A stretch of 64,000 bases of DNA from Clostridium fallax (GTDB lineage: Bacteria; Bacillota; Clostridia; Clostridiales; Clostridiaceae), in assembly GCF_900129365.1 (NCBI RefSeq), contig NZ_FQVM01000013.1, positions 4,131-68,130 on the forward strand, read 5' to 3'. Position numbers and translations under genes: made by a program. A model generated the notes under the pieces. It was not told the DNA's origin. It searched no databases and worked only from the letters and a program-made list of their open reading frames with translations. This document shows, in pieces, positions 42,462 through 51,562 of this stretch. Numbering within the stretch: position 1 is the stretch's first letter; each line of letters begins with the position of its first letter.

Positions 42462-43028
42462 ATGGAAAATTTAAAAATAACTAAAAGGGAAAAAAATTCT
42501 AATCATTCAGCAAAAAAAACTAGAAGAAAGGGAAATGTACCAGGAGTAATTTATGGAAAAAGATTTAAAAACTTTTTATTTGAAATTGGAGAGATAGAGT
42601 TAAACAAATCTATATCTCATACTGGAGAACATAGTATCTTTAATGTAGAGTTAGATGGAGAGAATAAAGATGTATTAATAAAGGAATTACAAAGAGATCC
42701 TGTAAGCAATAGAATAATTCATATAGATTTAGAAGAAATAGAGCAAAATAAAAATATTATATCTAATGTACCTATAAAGTTCATAGGAGAAGACAGAGTA
42801 AAGAAGGTTGGAGCTGTAGTACAAAAAGAAAAAGAAACAGTAAAGGTTAATTGTCCTTTAGATAAATTACCAAAATATTTAGAGCTAAATTTAAAGAAAG
42901 GTTCTATAGGATCTGTATATAGATTAGAAGACCTAGAAATAGGAGATGAAATATCTATTGTAGAGGATTTAGAAGGGGTAATAGCTTCCATAAGCTATCA
43001 AAATAAAATAACAGAAGCTATAGACTAA
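42462..43028 (+). CDS. rplY: Ribosomal protein L25 / general stress protein Ctc
   Basis: This 188-residue protein has the N-terminal 5S-rRNA-binding L25 domain (ENLKITKREKNSNHSAKKTR, PGVIYGKRFKNFLFE, IHIDLEEI; about 1-95) and the TL5/Ctc C-terminal domain (about 96-185). It is therefore the long Ctc form that is stress-induced in Bacillus. The usual R-G-N-VPGVIYG block is present. An AAAGGAGGGATAAAG ribosome binding site supports the ATG at 42462 over an in-frame start six codons earlier. It is monocistronic, with a terminator at 43128. Confidence 0.93.
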   Translation: MENLKITKREKNSNHSAKKTRRKGNVPGVIYGKRFKNFLFEIGEIELNKSISHTGEHSIFNVELDGENKDVLIKELQRDPVSNRIIHIDLEEIEQNKNIISNVPIKFIGEDRVKKVGAVVQKEKETVKVNCPLDKLPKYLELNLKKGSIGSVYRLEDLEIGDEISIVEDLEGVIASISYQNKITEAID

Positions 43029-43127
43029 AATAAATATTTTTATTACAAAGATATTTTTTTACACTCATATAAAAAATAAAATCAAAATTCTATAGTTTAT
43101 AATAATATTTGTTAAATATATAAGTTT

Positions 43128-43160
43128 TTAAGGGAAGTCATTATTGACTTCCCTTAATTT
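43128..43160 (+). terminator. Terminator after rplY
   Basis: TTAAGGGAAGTCA pairs perfectly with TGACTTCCCTTAA over a TTAT loop, with flanking T and A runs. Confidence 0.8.
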
Positions 43161-43252
43161 AAAATTATAAGTATTTTTTAAATTAAGGGTATGTATTATT
43201 TGCTTTTTTAAGATTTGTTATTATTTTTATAATAGGTTATTGTTAAGCTTAT

Positions 43253-43378
43253 TTAGCTAATGGCTAAAATTGTAAAGATAAAACCTAGTAAATAATTTTT
43301 ACAAATTAGACTTATTGTACCTGCAAATAAAAAGCAAATGCTTGAAAATGATAGTAGTTTCCATGATTTTATGTTCAA
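43253..43378 (-). CDS. Small 41-residue membrane protein
   Basis: This short frame encodes 41 residues with a TTG start. An AAAGGATGGAG ribosome binding site lies 7 bases upstream, which is better than many annotated genes have. The product has two hydrophobic stretches: about residues 8-25 (LLSFSSICFLFAGTISLI) and 29-40 (YLLGFIFTILAI), separated by a CKN turn. It is therefore probably a small membrane hairpin. No homologue is known to me. It is the only convincing coding signal in a gap of more than 800 bases. Confidence 0.5.
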   Translation of the reverse strand: MNIKSWKLLSFSSICFLFAGTISLICKNYLLGFIFTILAIS

Positions 43379-43414
43379 AATTATCTCCATCCTTTTTGTA
43401 AAGCTTTATGAATA

Positions 43415-43448
43415 TATAGATTTTTATATATAAATAAAAATCTATATA
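43415..43448. repeat. Perfect 14-bp inverted repeat
   Basis: ATATAGATTTTTAT and its exact complement are separated by six bases, about 40 bases upstream of the small membrane-protein frame on the minus strand. It could be an operator or a 5' UTR hairpin, but being pure A/T apart from one G/C pair per arm it may also be chance. Confidence 0.4.
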
Positions 43449-43825
43449 ATGATTGTAAAAATTATACCATTAACTTCTATATAATTAAATATATATTATT
43501 TTTAAAATAACTTAACTAACAAATAAAAGATAAAGATTTTATTTTAAATTAAAGAATATTATATTTTACCTATATTAAAAAATAATTATACTTTATTTAA
43601 TGAATTATAATTTAAATTTTAAGTTTATAAGAAATTTATTTAGTTAGAAATTTTTTACTAAAAATACAAATAACTATTGAAATATTTGTGATTTCTAATA
43701 AACTTTGAAAATTTGTAATATTTTTAAAAAATAACTAGTAAAAAAGTATTAATATATATGTATAGGTTAATGTTTAATAATAAAAATCAAAGTTTTTTAA
43801 TAATTTTATACAATGGTAAAAAGAA

Positions 43826-43854
43826 TTCCCAAAAATATATAAATAGTGTATAAT
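43826..43854 (+). promoter_or_regulatory. Possible promoter of the phosphohexomutase gene
   Basis: TTCCCA (43826-43831, four of six consensus bases) and TATAAT (43849-43854) are spaced by 17 bases, 30 bases before the start codon. Confidence 0.4.
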
Positions 43855-43884
43855 ATTTTTGGTAAATTCATAGGAGGTATGGAG

Positions 43885-45615
43885 ATGTTATATAAAGAAA
43901 AATATGAAAAATGGCTTAATTCAGATTTAATAGATAAAAACTTAAGGGAAGAATTAAGACAAATAAATGATGAAAAAGAAATAGAAGATAGATTCTATAA
44001 AGAATTAGACTTTGGTACTGGTGGATTAAGAGGAATTATAGGTGCTGGAACAAACAGAATGAATATCCATACTGTAGGAAAGGCAACTCAAGGTTTAGCA
44101 GATTATCTTAATGAAAATTATAAAAATGAAGAAATATCTGTTGCTATAGCATATGATTCAAGAAATATGTCAAAAGAATTTGCAAAAGCGGCAGCCTTAA
44201 CTTTAAATGGAAATGGAATCAAAGTATATATATTTGATAGTTTAAGACCAACTCCAATGTTATCCTTTACTGTTAGATATTTAGGATGTAAAGCAGGTAT
44301 AGTGGTAACGGCTTCACATAATCCAAAACAATATAATGGATATAAGGTATATGGAGAAGATGGAGCTCAAGTTACAGATGTTCCTGCTAAAAAGATAATT
44401 GATTTTGTAAACAATGTAAATGATTATAGTATGATAAAAACAATGGATGAAAACAATGCTATTAAGGAAGGACTTTTAAATTATATAGGAGAAGATATAG
44501 ATAAAGAATATATAGAAAAAGTAAAGTCTTTATCTATAAGAAGGGATTTAGTTAAAGAAAAGGCTAAAGACTTAAATATAATATATACTCCAATCCACGG
44601 TTCTGGAAATAAACCTGTTAGAAGAGTTTTAAAAGAACTTGGATATAGTAACCTTAAAGTAGTAAAGGAGCAAGAAGAACCTAATGGAGATTTTCCAACA
44701 GCTCCATATCCAAACCCAGAAGATCCAAAGGTATTTAAAATTGCATTAGATATGGCTATGGAAAATAAACCAGATTTAATCTTTGGTACTGATCCAGATT
44801 GTGATAGAATAGGAGTTGTAGTACAGGATAAAAAAGGTGAATTTAAAGTTTTAACTGGAAATCAAACAGGAATGTTATTAACCCATTATATTTTAAGTTC
44901 ATTAAAGGAAGAAAATAAGCTTCCTAAAAATGGAGCAGTAATAAAAACTATAGTAACTACTGAAGCTGTTAAAAAAATATGTGAAGAATATAATGTGGAG
45001 CTTCTTAACGTTTTAACTGGATTTAAATATATAGGAGAGAAAATTAGAGAATTCTTACAAAGTGGAAGCAATACTTATATATTCGGATTTGAAGAAAGTT
45101 ATGGATATTTAGCAGGAGATTTTGTAAGAGATAAAGATGCAGTTATAGCATCAATGTTAATTGCAGAGATGTGTCTTTTCTATAAATCTCAAGGTAAGAC
45201 TTTATATGAAGCATTAATAGATCTTTATAATAAGTATGGTTTCTATAAAGAAACATTGGTTTCTTTTGAGCTTCAAGGAAAAGAAGGACAAGAAAAAATA
45301 GCATCTTGTATAGATAAATTAAGAAAAGAGCCTGTTAAAGAGGTAAATGGAATTTTAGTTGTTAAAAGCTTTGATTATAAGTTAAGTAAAGAGGTTGATT
45401 TAAACGGTAAAGAAAGTATAATAGAATTACCAAAATCAAATGTACTTAAGTATATTTTTGAAGATGGTTCTTGGTTTGTAGTTAGGCCATCAGGTACAGA
45501 GCCTAAAATGAAATTATACCTTTCAGTAGTAGGTAATTCATTAGAAGATGCTGAAAATAGAATTAATAGTTTAAAAGAAAATATTACTGATCTAATTAAT
45601 TCTAAGTTAAATTAA
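43885..45615 (+). CDS. Phospho-sugar mutase (phosphoglucomutase/phosphomannomutase)
   Basis: This 576-residue alpha-D-phosphohexomutase is of the PgcA type, which interconverts glucose-1- and glucose-6-phosphate for UDP-glucose and envelope sugars. The catalytic phosphoserine is in VTASHNPKQYNGYK (Ser144). The metal loop is FGTDPDCDRIGV (about 293-304), the sugar-binding loop is FGFEESYGYL and the phosphate-binding loop is VRPSGTEPKMKLYL near the C-terminus. AGGAGGT supports the ATG at 43885; two upstream in-frame starts overlap or precede that site. It precedes the polysaccharide loci by 1.3 kb and may supply precursors for them, which is inference. Confidence 0.92.
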   Translation: MLYKEKYEKWLNSDLIDKNLREELRQINDEKEIEDRFYKELDFGTGGLRGIIGAGTNRMNIHTVGKATQGLADYLNENYKNEEISVAIAYDSRNMSKEFAKAAALTLNGNGIKVYIFDSLRPTPMLSFTVRYLGCKAGIVVTASHNPKQYNGYKVYGEDGAQVTDVPAKKIIDFVNNVNDYSMIKTMDENNAIKEGLLNYIGEDIDKEYIEKVKSLSIRRDLVKEKAKDLNIIYTPIHGSGNKPVRRVLKELGYSNLKVVKEQEEPNGDFPTAPYPNPEDPKVFKIALDMAMENKPDLIFGTDPDCDRIGVVVQDKKGEFKVLTGNQTGMLLTHYILSSLKEENKLPKNGAVIKTIVTTEAVKKICEEYNVELLNVLTGFKYIGEKIREFLQSGSNTYIFGFEESYGYLAGDFVRDKDAVIASMLIAEMCLFYKSQGKTLYEALIDLYNKYGFYKETLVSFELQGKEGQEKIASCIDKLRKEPVKEVNGILVVKSFDYKLSKEVDLNGKESIIELPKSNVLKYIFEDGSWFVVRPSGTEPKMKLYLSVVGNSLEDAENRINSLKENITDLINSKLN

Positions 45616-45621
45616 AATTAA

Positions 45622-45646
45622 GGTGCTATCTATAATAGATAGCACC
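45622..45646 (+). repeat. Perfect hairpin after the mutase gene, without T-run
   Basis: GGTGCTATCTAT and ATAGATAGCACC form a perfect 12-bp stem with a one-base loop, 6 bases after the mutase stop and 26 bases before the next start codon. The following bases are A-rich, so it is not a classic intrinsic terminator for this strand. It may be an mRNA stability or attenuation element. Confidence 0.5.
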
Positions 45647-45672
45647 ATAAAAAATTATACGAGGTGAAATAT

Positions 45673-46761
45673 TTGGATTATAGAGTTGTATTTAAAGAAA
45701 AACTTTCAAAGATGATATTTTTAGAGATTGATAAGAATGGATTTAAAGATACAGTATGCAATGGAGCAAAAATAAACTTTAAAAATAAGGAGTTATATTT
45801 ACCAATAGATATAGATTACATATCAAATAATATAAAAGATAATTCTAAGCTTTCTAATATACCAGTTTATAAATTTATAGAAGGAATGTTTTATGCCTTA
45901 GGATGTGATAAAGACTTTAAATATAATGATGATTATAAAAGTCTTATAAATAATATAGATAATTCTAAAGATATTATAAAAAGAATCATTGCAGATAAAA
46001 TTAAAGAAAGTAAATATGATGATGCTTTTGTATTGTTAAAGGGATTAGCTGAAGTAGAAAAAGAAATTGAATATTATGAAAAGATATTAATGATTGGGGA
46101 ATATATAAGGGAAAAAGACAGTAGCTTTAAAGAAATTCAAAAAGAAGTTATTGAGGAATGTAAAAAAGAATTCCCAAATTATCCAATGCCTTATTTTTAT
46201 AATGCTATTATTTTAAGGGAAGAAGATGAGATTTATAAAGCTTTTATTGAAATGAATGAATATTTAAATAAAGGTGGAGAGAAAACAGATAATTTTATCT
46301 CAATTTATGAGGAACTTAAAGATGGAGTTGATTATGAAAAAGGTAAAGAAGCCTTAGAAGAAGATAAACCAAAAGAAGCTTTAGAAAAATTACTTCCTTT
46401 AATGGATAAGTACGGAGATAATCCTTTACTATATCTACACATTGCTGTTGCATATAGAAAGTTAAATAATAGTGAGAAGGCTATATATTATTTAAATGAA
46501 AGTTTAGCTTTAGATAGTGCTTATGTTGAAACTGTAAATGAATTAGCTTTAAATCTTGCAATGCTTGGTAATTATGAAGAAGCTATAAAATATTTTAAAA
46601 AGGCTTTTGAAGCTACTAAAAGTGTTGAAATATGCACAAATTTAATAATGTGTTATATAAACTTAAATAAAATAGAAGATGCTAAAAAACACTTAAAAAT
46701 TGCAGAAAAATTAGATAGTAAAGATGAAGTTGTAATAAAGCTTAAAGAAATTTTAGGATAA
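45673..46761 (+). CDS. Tetratricopeptide repeat protein
   Basis: This 362-residue soluble protein has TPR-type helical repeats in its C-terminal half (about residues 150-362). The clearest are PLLYLHIAVAYRKLNNSEKAIYYLNESLALD, AYVETVNELALNLAMLGNYEEAIKYFKKAFEA and the following CTNLIMCYINLNKIEDAKKHLKIAEKLD, each near 34 residues and read here as overlapping units. The N-terminal 150 residues are not recognised. No signal peptide is seen. The start is probably TTG at 45673, because GAGGTG lies six bases before it. A scaffold role is usual for TPR proteins; the partner is unknown. Confidence 0.75.
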   Translation: MDYRVVFKEKLSKMIFLEIDKNGFKDTVCNGAKINFKNKELYLPIDIDYISNNIKDNSKLSNIPVYKFIEGMFYALGCDKDFKYNDDYKSLINNIDNSKDIIKRIIADKIKESKYDDAFVLLKGLAEVEKEIEYYEKILMIGEYIREKDSSFKEIQKEVIEECKKEFPNYPMPYFYNAIILREEDEIYKAFIEMNEYLNKGGEKTDNFISIYEELKDGVDYEKGKEALEEDKPKEALEKLLPLMDKYGDNPLLYLHIAVAYRKLNNSEKAIYYLNESLALDSAYVETVNELALNLAMLGNYEEAIKYFKKAFEATKSVEICTNLIMCYINLNKIEDAKKHLKIAEKLDSKDEVVIKLKEILG

Positions 46762-46782
46762 TCACAAAATAATATTCATCTC

Positions 46783-46822
46783 TTAATAAAGACAAAAAAA
46801 TTTTCTTTTTTGTCTTTATTAA
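46783..46822 (+). terminator. Terminator after the TPR gene
   Basis: TTAATAAAGACAAAAAA pairs perfectly with TTTTTTGTCTTTATTAA and is followed by TTTTTC. Confidence 0.85.
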
Positions 46823-46853
46823 TTTTTCAGTGATTTAACACCTATTTTATAAT

Positions 46854-46882
46854 TTGACTAATTAATATATAGAGTGTAAAAT
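46854..46882 (+). promoter_or_regulatory. Promoter of the first polysaccharide locus
   Basis: TTGACT (46854-46859) and TAAAAT (46877-46882) are spaced by 17 bases and lie about 38 bases before the first gene. Confidence 0.6.
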
Positions 46883-46920
46883 AAATTAGTATTAATATGT
46901 AGGAAATTTGAGGTGTATAT

Positions 46921-48312
46921 ATGAAAAAAGATAACTTAGTCACAGAGACGTTTAAATTTGGCACCTATGTTGTAGATGCAGTGCTAGTTATTTTTGCAGT
47001 TTACTTATCTTTTTTATTAGTTTTTCAATTTGATCCACCAAGCTATAATATTAAGCCTTTTATAAATATAATACCTTATATAGTAGTGGCTTATTGGATT
47101 TTTATGTATGTTTTTGGGTTAAATGATTTGCTAAAAAAGAGCATACATGAAACCGTATATTCTATATTTTTAACTGTAGGTTCATTATTTATAACTACAG
47201 CTTTCATAACCTTCTTTGCAAGAGGGTTTGCTTATCCAAGAAGTGTTTTAATAATAAGTGCTTTTATGCAATTTATAATACTTTCAGTTTGGAGGGTATT
47301 AGTTTGGAAGCTTTATAGAGATTCTCATGGAGTAAAGAGATCCTTAATTATAGGAGACAAAAATATAGAAGATATTGCAAAGAAAATACTAATAAAGCAA
47401 AAGGATCTTTATAAAGTAGAGTGTATATGCTCTAGCAAAAGTAACTATTTATTAGATTATCTTAATAAAGTAGAGGTTGTTTTTGTAGCAGATAGTACAG
47501 AGCTTTCTATAAAGAAAAAAATAGTAGATTATTGTTTAATAAATAGAAAAAGTGTATATATAATACCAGATATTTATGAAATTGCACTTTTAAATTCAAA
47601 GCTTAATAGAGCTGATGATATTCCAATGTTTAAGGTGAGAAAATTAGGTCTTACTATAGAGCAAAAGGCTATAAAAAGAATACTAGATATAATAGTATCT
47701 CTTGTAGGAATTATTTTAACATCACCGATAATGATAATTGTTGCTATTGCAATTAAGTTAAAAGATGGAGGAAATATCTTCTACAGACAAGAGAGAGTTA
47801 CAGAGGGAGAAAGAACTTTTGATGTATTAAAGTTTAGAACTATGGTTATGAATGCTGAAAAGCTAACAGGACCAGTACTTGCTGGAGAAGAAGATCCTAG
47901 AATAACAAAAATAGGTAAAATATTAAGAGCTACAAGATTAGATGAACTTCCACAATTTTTTAATATCCTAAAAGGGGATATGAGTGTTGTAGGGCCAAGA
48001 CCAGAAAGACCTTTTTTTGTAGAGCAGTTTAAAAAAGAAATACCAGATTATAAATATAGGACTTTAGTTAAAGCTGGACTTACAGGACTTGCTCAAGTTT
48101 TAGGAAAATATTCAACAACTCCAGAAGATAAGGTTAAATATGACCTTTTATATATTAAAAATTATTCAATATTTTTAGATTTAAAGTTAATTCTTCAAAC
48201 AGTAAAGATAATGTTTATGAAGGAAAGCTCAGAAGGTGTAAAGGAAGATATACCTTTAAGAAAGCTTATAAAACCAGAGGATGAAATTACAATAGATATT
48301 GATGAAAAGTAG
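46921..48312 (+). CDS. Polyprenyl glycosylphosphotransferase, long WbaP-like type
   Basis: This 463-residue membrane enzyme starts polysaccharide synthesis by moving a sugar-1-phosphate onto undecaprenyl phosphate. Four N-terminal membrane helices (about residues 15-125) are followed by a Rossmann-like CoA-binding domain (RSLIIGDKNIEDIAKKIL region, about 140-225) and a reentrant helix near 255-285. The C-terminal catalytic bacterial sugar transferase domain has VLKFRTMVMNAE, RLDELPQFFNILKGDMSVVGPRPERP and KAGLTGLAQVLG (in parts). It heads the first polysaccharide locus, has its own promoter and is followed by a hairpin that may partly terminate transcription. Which sugar it uses is not evident. 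Confidence 0.92.
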   Translation: MKKDNLVTETFKFGTYVVDAVLVIFAVYLSFLLVFQFDPPSYNIKPFINIIPYIVVAYWIFMYVFGLNDLLKKSIHETVYSIFLTVGSLFITTAFITFFARGFAYPRSVLIISAFMQFIILSVWRVLVWKLYRDSHGVKRSLIIGDKNIEDIAKKILIKQKDLYKVECICSSKSNYLLDYLNKVEVVFVADSTELSIKKKIVDYCLINRKSVYIIPDIYEIALLNSKLNRADDIPMFKVRKLGLTIEQKAIKRILDIIVSLVGIILTSPIMIIVAIAIKLKDGGNIFYRQERVTEGERTFDVLKFRTMVMNAEKLTGPVLAGEEDPRITKIGKILRATRLDELPQFFNILKGDMSVVGPRPERPFFVEQFKKEIPDYKYRTLVKAGLTGLAQVLGKYSTTPEDKVKYDLLYIKNYSIFLDLKLILQTVKIMFMKESSEGVKEDIPLRKLIKPEDEITIDIDEK

Positions 48313-48316
48313 ATGG

Positions 48317-48370
48317 AAAATCTAGTATTGTGCTATAATTACTTAGTAAGTATAGCCTATGCTAGATTTT
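48317..48370 (+). terminator. Imperfect hairpin between the first two genes of polysaccharide locus 1
   Basis: AAAATCTAG...GCTATA faces TATAGC...CTAGATTTT, with internal mismatches and an AT loop, followed by T-rich sequence. It would terminate, or partly attenuate, transcription between the glycosylphosphotransferase gene and the glycosyltransferase genes. Confidence 0.55.
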
Positions 48371-48413
48371 ATTTTATATAAATATATAAAAACTAAGAGA
48401 GGAAAGAACTTTT

Positions 48414-49532
48414 ATGGGAAAAAAAGTTGCACAAGTAATAACATTATCAGAAATGGGTGGAGCTCAAAAACATGTTTATTTATTATCTAAGGCTTTAAAG
48501 GAAAAAGGTTTTAGTGTAGATGTTATAGCTTCAAAGGGAGGAGATCTTCAAAATAAAGTGGAAGATTTAGATATTAATTTTATAGATGCTCCTTATATGG
48601 TAAGAGAAATAAGTCCCCTAAAGGATTTAAAAAATATATTATATTTAAGAAATTTATTTAAAGAAAATAATTATGATATAGTACATTGTCATAGTTCAAA
48701 AGCAGGATTAGTAGCTAGAATAGCAGCAAGACTTGCAAAGGTTCCTACAATAGTTTACACTGCTCATGGATTTGTTTTTAATGAGCCTATGAGTAATTTT
48801 AAAAAGAATATATACATAGCTATTGAATATATAGGAAGTAAATTTGGTAAAAAGATAATAGCAGTTTCAGAAAAAGATTATAACTGTGCAAAAAAATATA
48901 ATTTAGGAACTGAAAAAGATCTTTATTGTATAGGAAATGCCATAGAAGAGGTAGATTTTAATTTATTAAAAGATAAAAAGGAAATGAAAAGAGAATTAGG
49001 TATAGATGATGATACTTTTGTTTTAGGAATGGTATCTAACTTTTATGAAACAAAGGGACATAGGTTTTTAATAGAAGGATTAAAAAAATTGTATGATGAA
49101 GGTTATAATTTTTATACAGTATTTGCAGGAGAAGGTCTTTTATTTGATGAAATGAAAGAAAAAGCAAAGGGATATGAAAAAATTAAGTTCTTAGGATATA
49201 GAAAAGATAACTTAAATGTAATAAATACCTTTGATGCTTTTATACTTTCATCAGTTAAAGAGGGAATGCCTTATGTTATTTTAGAGGCTATGTCTTTAAA
49301 GAAACCTGTTATTGCAACTAAGGTAGGAGCATTACCTAAGATGATAAAGAATAAGGAAAATGGACTTTTAATAGATGAAGGAGATTCATCTAAAATATAT
49401 ACTGTATTAAAGGATGTTTTAGACAATAAGTATAACCTTAAAGAAATAGGAGAAAATGGTAAAAAGTATGTAGATGAAAATTTTTCTTTTGAAAGCTTTA
49501 TTGATAAAATATTAAAGGTTTATAAGGAGTAA
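48414..49532 (+). CDS. Glycosyltransferase, family 4
   Basis: This 372-residue GT-B glycosyltransferase has an N-terminal domain starting KVAQVITLSEMGGAQKHVYLL and a typical HCHSSKAGLVARIAARLAKVP segment (about 87-107). The C-terminal nucleotide-sugar domain has LGMVSNFYETKGHRFLIEG (about 200-218) and the FILSSVKEGMPYVILEAMSLKKPVIATKVG donor-binding block (in parts, about 275-304) containing the E-x7-E pair. It acts at the cytoplasmic face on lipid-linked intermediates. The acceptor and sugar cannot be told from sequence. It is upstream of the wecB-like gene with a 10-base gap. Confidence 0.9.
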   Translation: MGKKVAQVITLSEMGGAQKHVYLLSKALKEKGFSVDVIASKGGDLQNKVEDLDINFIDAPYMVREISPLKDLKNILYLRNLFKENNYDIVHCHSSKAGLVARIAARLAKVPTIVYTAHGFVFNEPMSNFKKNIYIAIEYIGSKFGKKIIAVSEKDYNCAKKYNLGTEKDLYCIGNAIEEVDFNLLKDKKEMKRELGIDDDTFVLGMVSNFYETKGHRFLIEGLKKLYDEGYNFYTVFAGEGLLFDEMKEKAKGYEKIKFLGYRKDNLNVINTFDAFILSSVKEGMPYVILEAMSLKKPVIATKVGALPKMIKNKENGLLIDEGDSSKIYTVLKDVLDNKYNLKEIGENGKKYVDENFSFESFIDKILKVYKE

Positions 49533-49542
49533 AAATAATAAT

Positions 49543-50265
49543 ATGTATGTTAAAATTCTTGATTATAATGTGTTTAATGGTAGTAAGAAAGAACTTTTAG
49601 AGGTTATAGATAATAAAGATAAGGTCAATATAATATCTGGTAACCCTGAAATTTTATATACAAGTCTTAATAATGATACTTTACTTAAAAGTTTTAAAGA
49701 TGACACTGCTTTAATAATTCCAGATGGAGTAGGAACAATAGTGGCATCAAAAATTATTGGGAGTCCTATAAAGGAAAAAATACCTGGAATTGAAATTATG
49801 GATAAATTATTAAAAAAGTTTAATAAAGATGGAAGGAAAGTTTATCTTTTAGGTGCTAAGGAAGAAACTTTAAAAAAGTGTATAGAAACCTTAAGGGATA
49901 TCTATCCAAACCTTAATATTGTAGGATCCCATAATGGATATTTTGATTTAAATAATTGTGAAAATATTGTAGAAGATATTAAAAATTCTAAAGCAGAAGC
50001 TATTTTTATAGCTATGGGATGTCCAAGACAAGAAATATTTATAAATAAATATATATATGAATTGCCTTGCAAAATATTTATGGGAGTTGGAGGAAGTTTT
50101 GATGTTATAGCAGGGAACGTAGGTAGAGCCCCTAAAATAATGATATCATTAGGCCTAGAATGGTTATATAGGGTAGCTAAAGAACCTTCTAGAATTAAAA
50201 GACTAGGAAGTATACCTAAGTTTTTATTTATAGTGCTAAAATCTAAAAATAAAAGGAGAAACTAA
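49543..50265 (+). CDS. WecB/TagA/CpsF family glycosyltransferase
   Basis: This 240-residue glycosyltransferase is of the WecG/TagA/CpsF fold (GT26). Known members add N-acetylmannosamine or its uronate to the undecaprenyl-PP-linked GlcNAc in teichoic acid linkage units or enterobacterial common antigen. Motifs seen are NIISGNPEILYTSLNND (about 29-45), IIPDGVGTIVASKIIG (about 62-77), FIAMGCPRQEIFI (about 154-166) and FMGVGGSFDVIAGNVGRAPK (about 178-197). Its stop overlaps the next start by one base. With the neighbouring genes it suggests synthesis of a ManNAc-containing polymer; the exact substrate is inference. Confidence 0.9.
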   Translation: MYVKILDYNVFNGSKKELLEVIDNKDKVNIISGNPEILYTSLNNDTLLKSFKDDTALIIPDGVGTIVASKIIGSPIKEKIPGIEIMDKLLKKFNKDGRKVYLLGAKEETLKKCIETLRDIYPNLNIVGSHNGYFDLNNCENIVEDIKNSKAEAIFIAMGCPRQEIFINKYIYELPCKIFMGVGGSFDVIAGNVGRAPKIMISLGLEWLYRVAKEPSRIKRLGSIPKFLFIVLKSKNKRRN

Positions 50266-51557
50266 TGAATATTTTATTTATTGCATGTTATTCCCCTTTA
50301 ATAAATAATTCAGCATCAATAGAAACTTTAATGTACTTAAATAATTTAGCTTCTATTAAAGATGTAAAAGTAACTTTACTAACAGTAGATTTTCCAAAAA
50401 CATCTATTTATTATGATGAAGAAATTCTAAAAATGCTAAATAAAGATGTAGAAATACATAAATTATCTGGGGGAAAACTTTTTAATAAAATAATGCCTAA
50501 AAAATCAATAGAGCCATTAGAGGTTAAGATAGATTCTAATACTAAAGGAAATAAAAAAAATAATATTCAACTTCTAAGAAAAATAAAAAATAAAATTATA
50601 TTTCCTGATATGTATTATAATTGGAGTAAAAAAGCTTCAGAGTATGGAATAAATTTAGTTAGAGAGAAAAATATAGATATAATATTTTCTATGCATGAGC
50701 CTCCTTCTAGTCATCTTTGTGCTCTTAAGATAAAAAAGCAGTTTAAAAATATTCCGTGGATTACTTATTGGAGTGATCCTTGGATGAAAGATTCTACAAG
50801 AGAAGATATTGGATTTTTAAGAAAGTCTATTGAAGGAAATATGGAAAGAAAGGTTGTAGACAACTCTGATAAATTTATCTTTGTAACAAGAGAAAACGCT
50901 GAGGACTTTAAAAGAACTTATAATATTGATGATAAAAGAGTGTTTTTGATTAATAGAGGGTATGACGAAGATACTTATATAGATTTATTAAAAGAAGACA
51001 TTCCATCAAAAATTAAAAATGATAAAATAAATATTGTTTATGCAGGAGAAATATTTAAAAAGCTAAGAGATATAAATCCTTTTGTAGACTCTATATATTG
51101 GCTTAAAGAAAATGAAAGGGAGATTTACAATAACCTTAATATACTTTTTTTTGGGAATATTGATGATGAGGAAGCTAAAGAAAAATTAAGTTCTTTAGAA
51201 AATGTAGAAGTTAGTGGAAGAATACCTTTTAAAGAAGCCTTGAAGTATATGCTAAATAGTGAAATTTTATTAATTTTTGGAAATAAAAATTCAAAACAAA
51301 TACCTGCTAAAATCTATGATTATTTTGGTACTGATGGATTTATAGAAGTAATATTAGGCGATGAAAAAGATCCCCTAAGGATAATAACAGAAGGAAAAGA
51401 AAAATGTGAAGTTACAATAAATAAAAAACAGTATATAGTTAAATCTCTTAAAATTTTAATAGATAAGGTTTTAAAAGGAGAGAAAAGCAAGAGACTAGAA
51501 GAATATGAGTGGAAAAATGTAAGTAAAAAACTATATTCTATTTTAAAAGGAGAGTAA
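50265..51557 (+). CDS. Glycosyltransferase-like protein (GT-B fold)
   Basis: This 430-residue protein begins MNILFIACYSPLINNSASIE, the usual GT-B start. It has a WITYWSDPWMKDS segment (about 165-177), a KFIFVTRENAEDF segment and the second domain start KINIVYAGEIFKKLRDINPFVD. The donor-site region is diverged (LIFGNKNSKQIPAKIYDYFG, about 342-361), lacking a clean E-x7-E but with the same layout. A distant paralogue lies at 62505. It is coupled to the WecB-like gene by a one-base overlap. Its sugar and acceptor are unknown. Confidence 0.8.
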   Translation: MNILFIACYSPLINNSASIETLMYLNNLASIKDVKVTLLTVDFPKTSIYYDEEILKMLNKDVEIHKLSGGKLFNKIMPKKSIEPLEVKIDSNTKGNKKNNIQLLRKIKNKIIFPDMYYNWSKKASEYGINLVREKNIDIIFSMHEPPSSHLCALKIKKQFKNIPWITYWSDPWMKDSTREDIGFLRKSIEGNMERKVVDNSDKFIFVTRENAEDFKRTYNIDDKRVFLINRGYDEDTYIDLLKEDIPSKIKNDKINIVYAGEIFKKLRDINPFVDSIYWLKENEREIYNNLNILFFGNIDDEEAKEKLSSLENVEVSGRIPFKEALKYMLNSEILLIFGNKNSKQIPAKIYDYFGTDGFIEVILGDEKDPLRIITEGKEKCEVTINKKQYIVKSLKILIDKVLKGEKSKRLEEYEWKNVSKKLYSILKGE

Positions 51558-51562
51558 TTATA

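Larger units (their letters stand above)
43029..43884. other. 856-base gap between rplY and the phosphohexomutase gene
   Basis: The gap holds the rplY terminator (43128-43160), a 41-codon minus-strand frame with a good ribosome binding site (43253-43378, listed separately), a perfect 14-bp inverted repeat upstream of that frame (about 43415-43448) and a probable promoter for the mutase gene (43826-43854). The rest, about 43450-43820, is very AT-rich and I see nothing in it. Confidence 0.6.
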
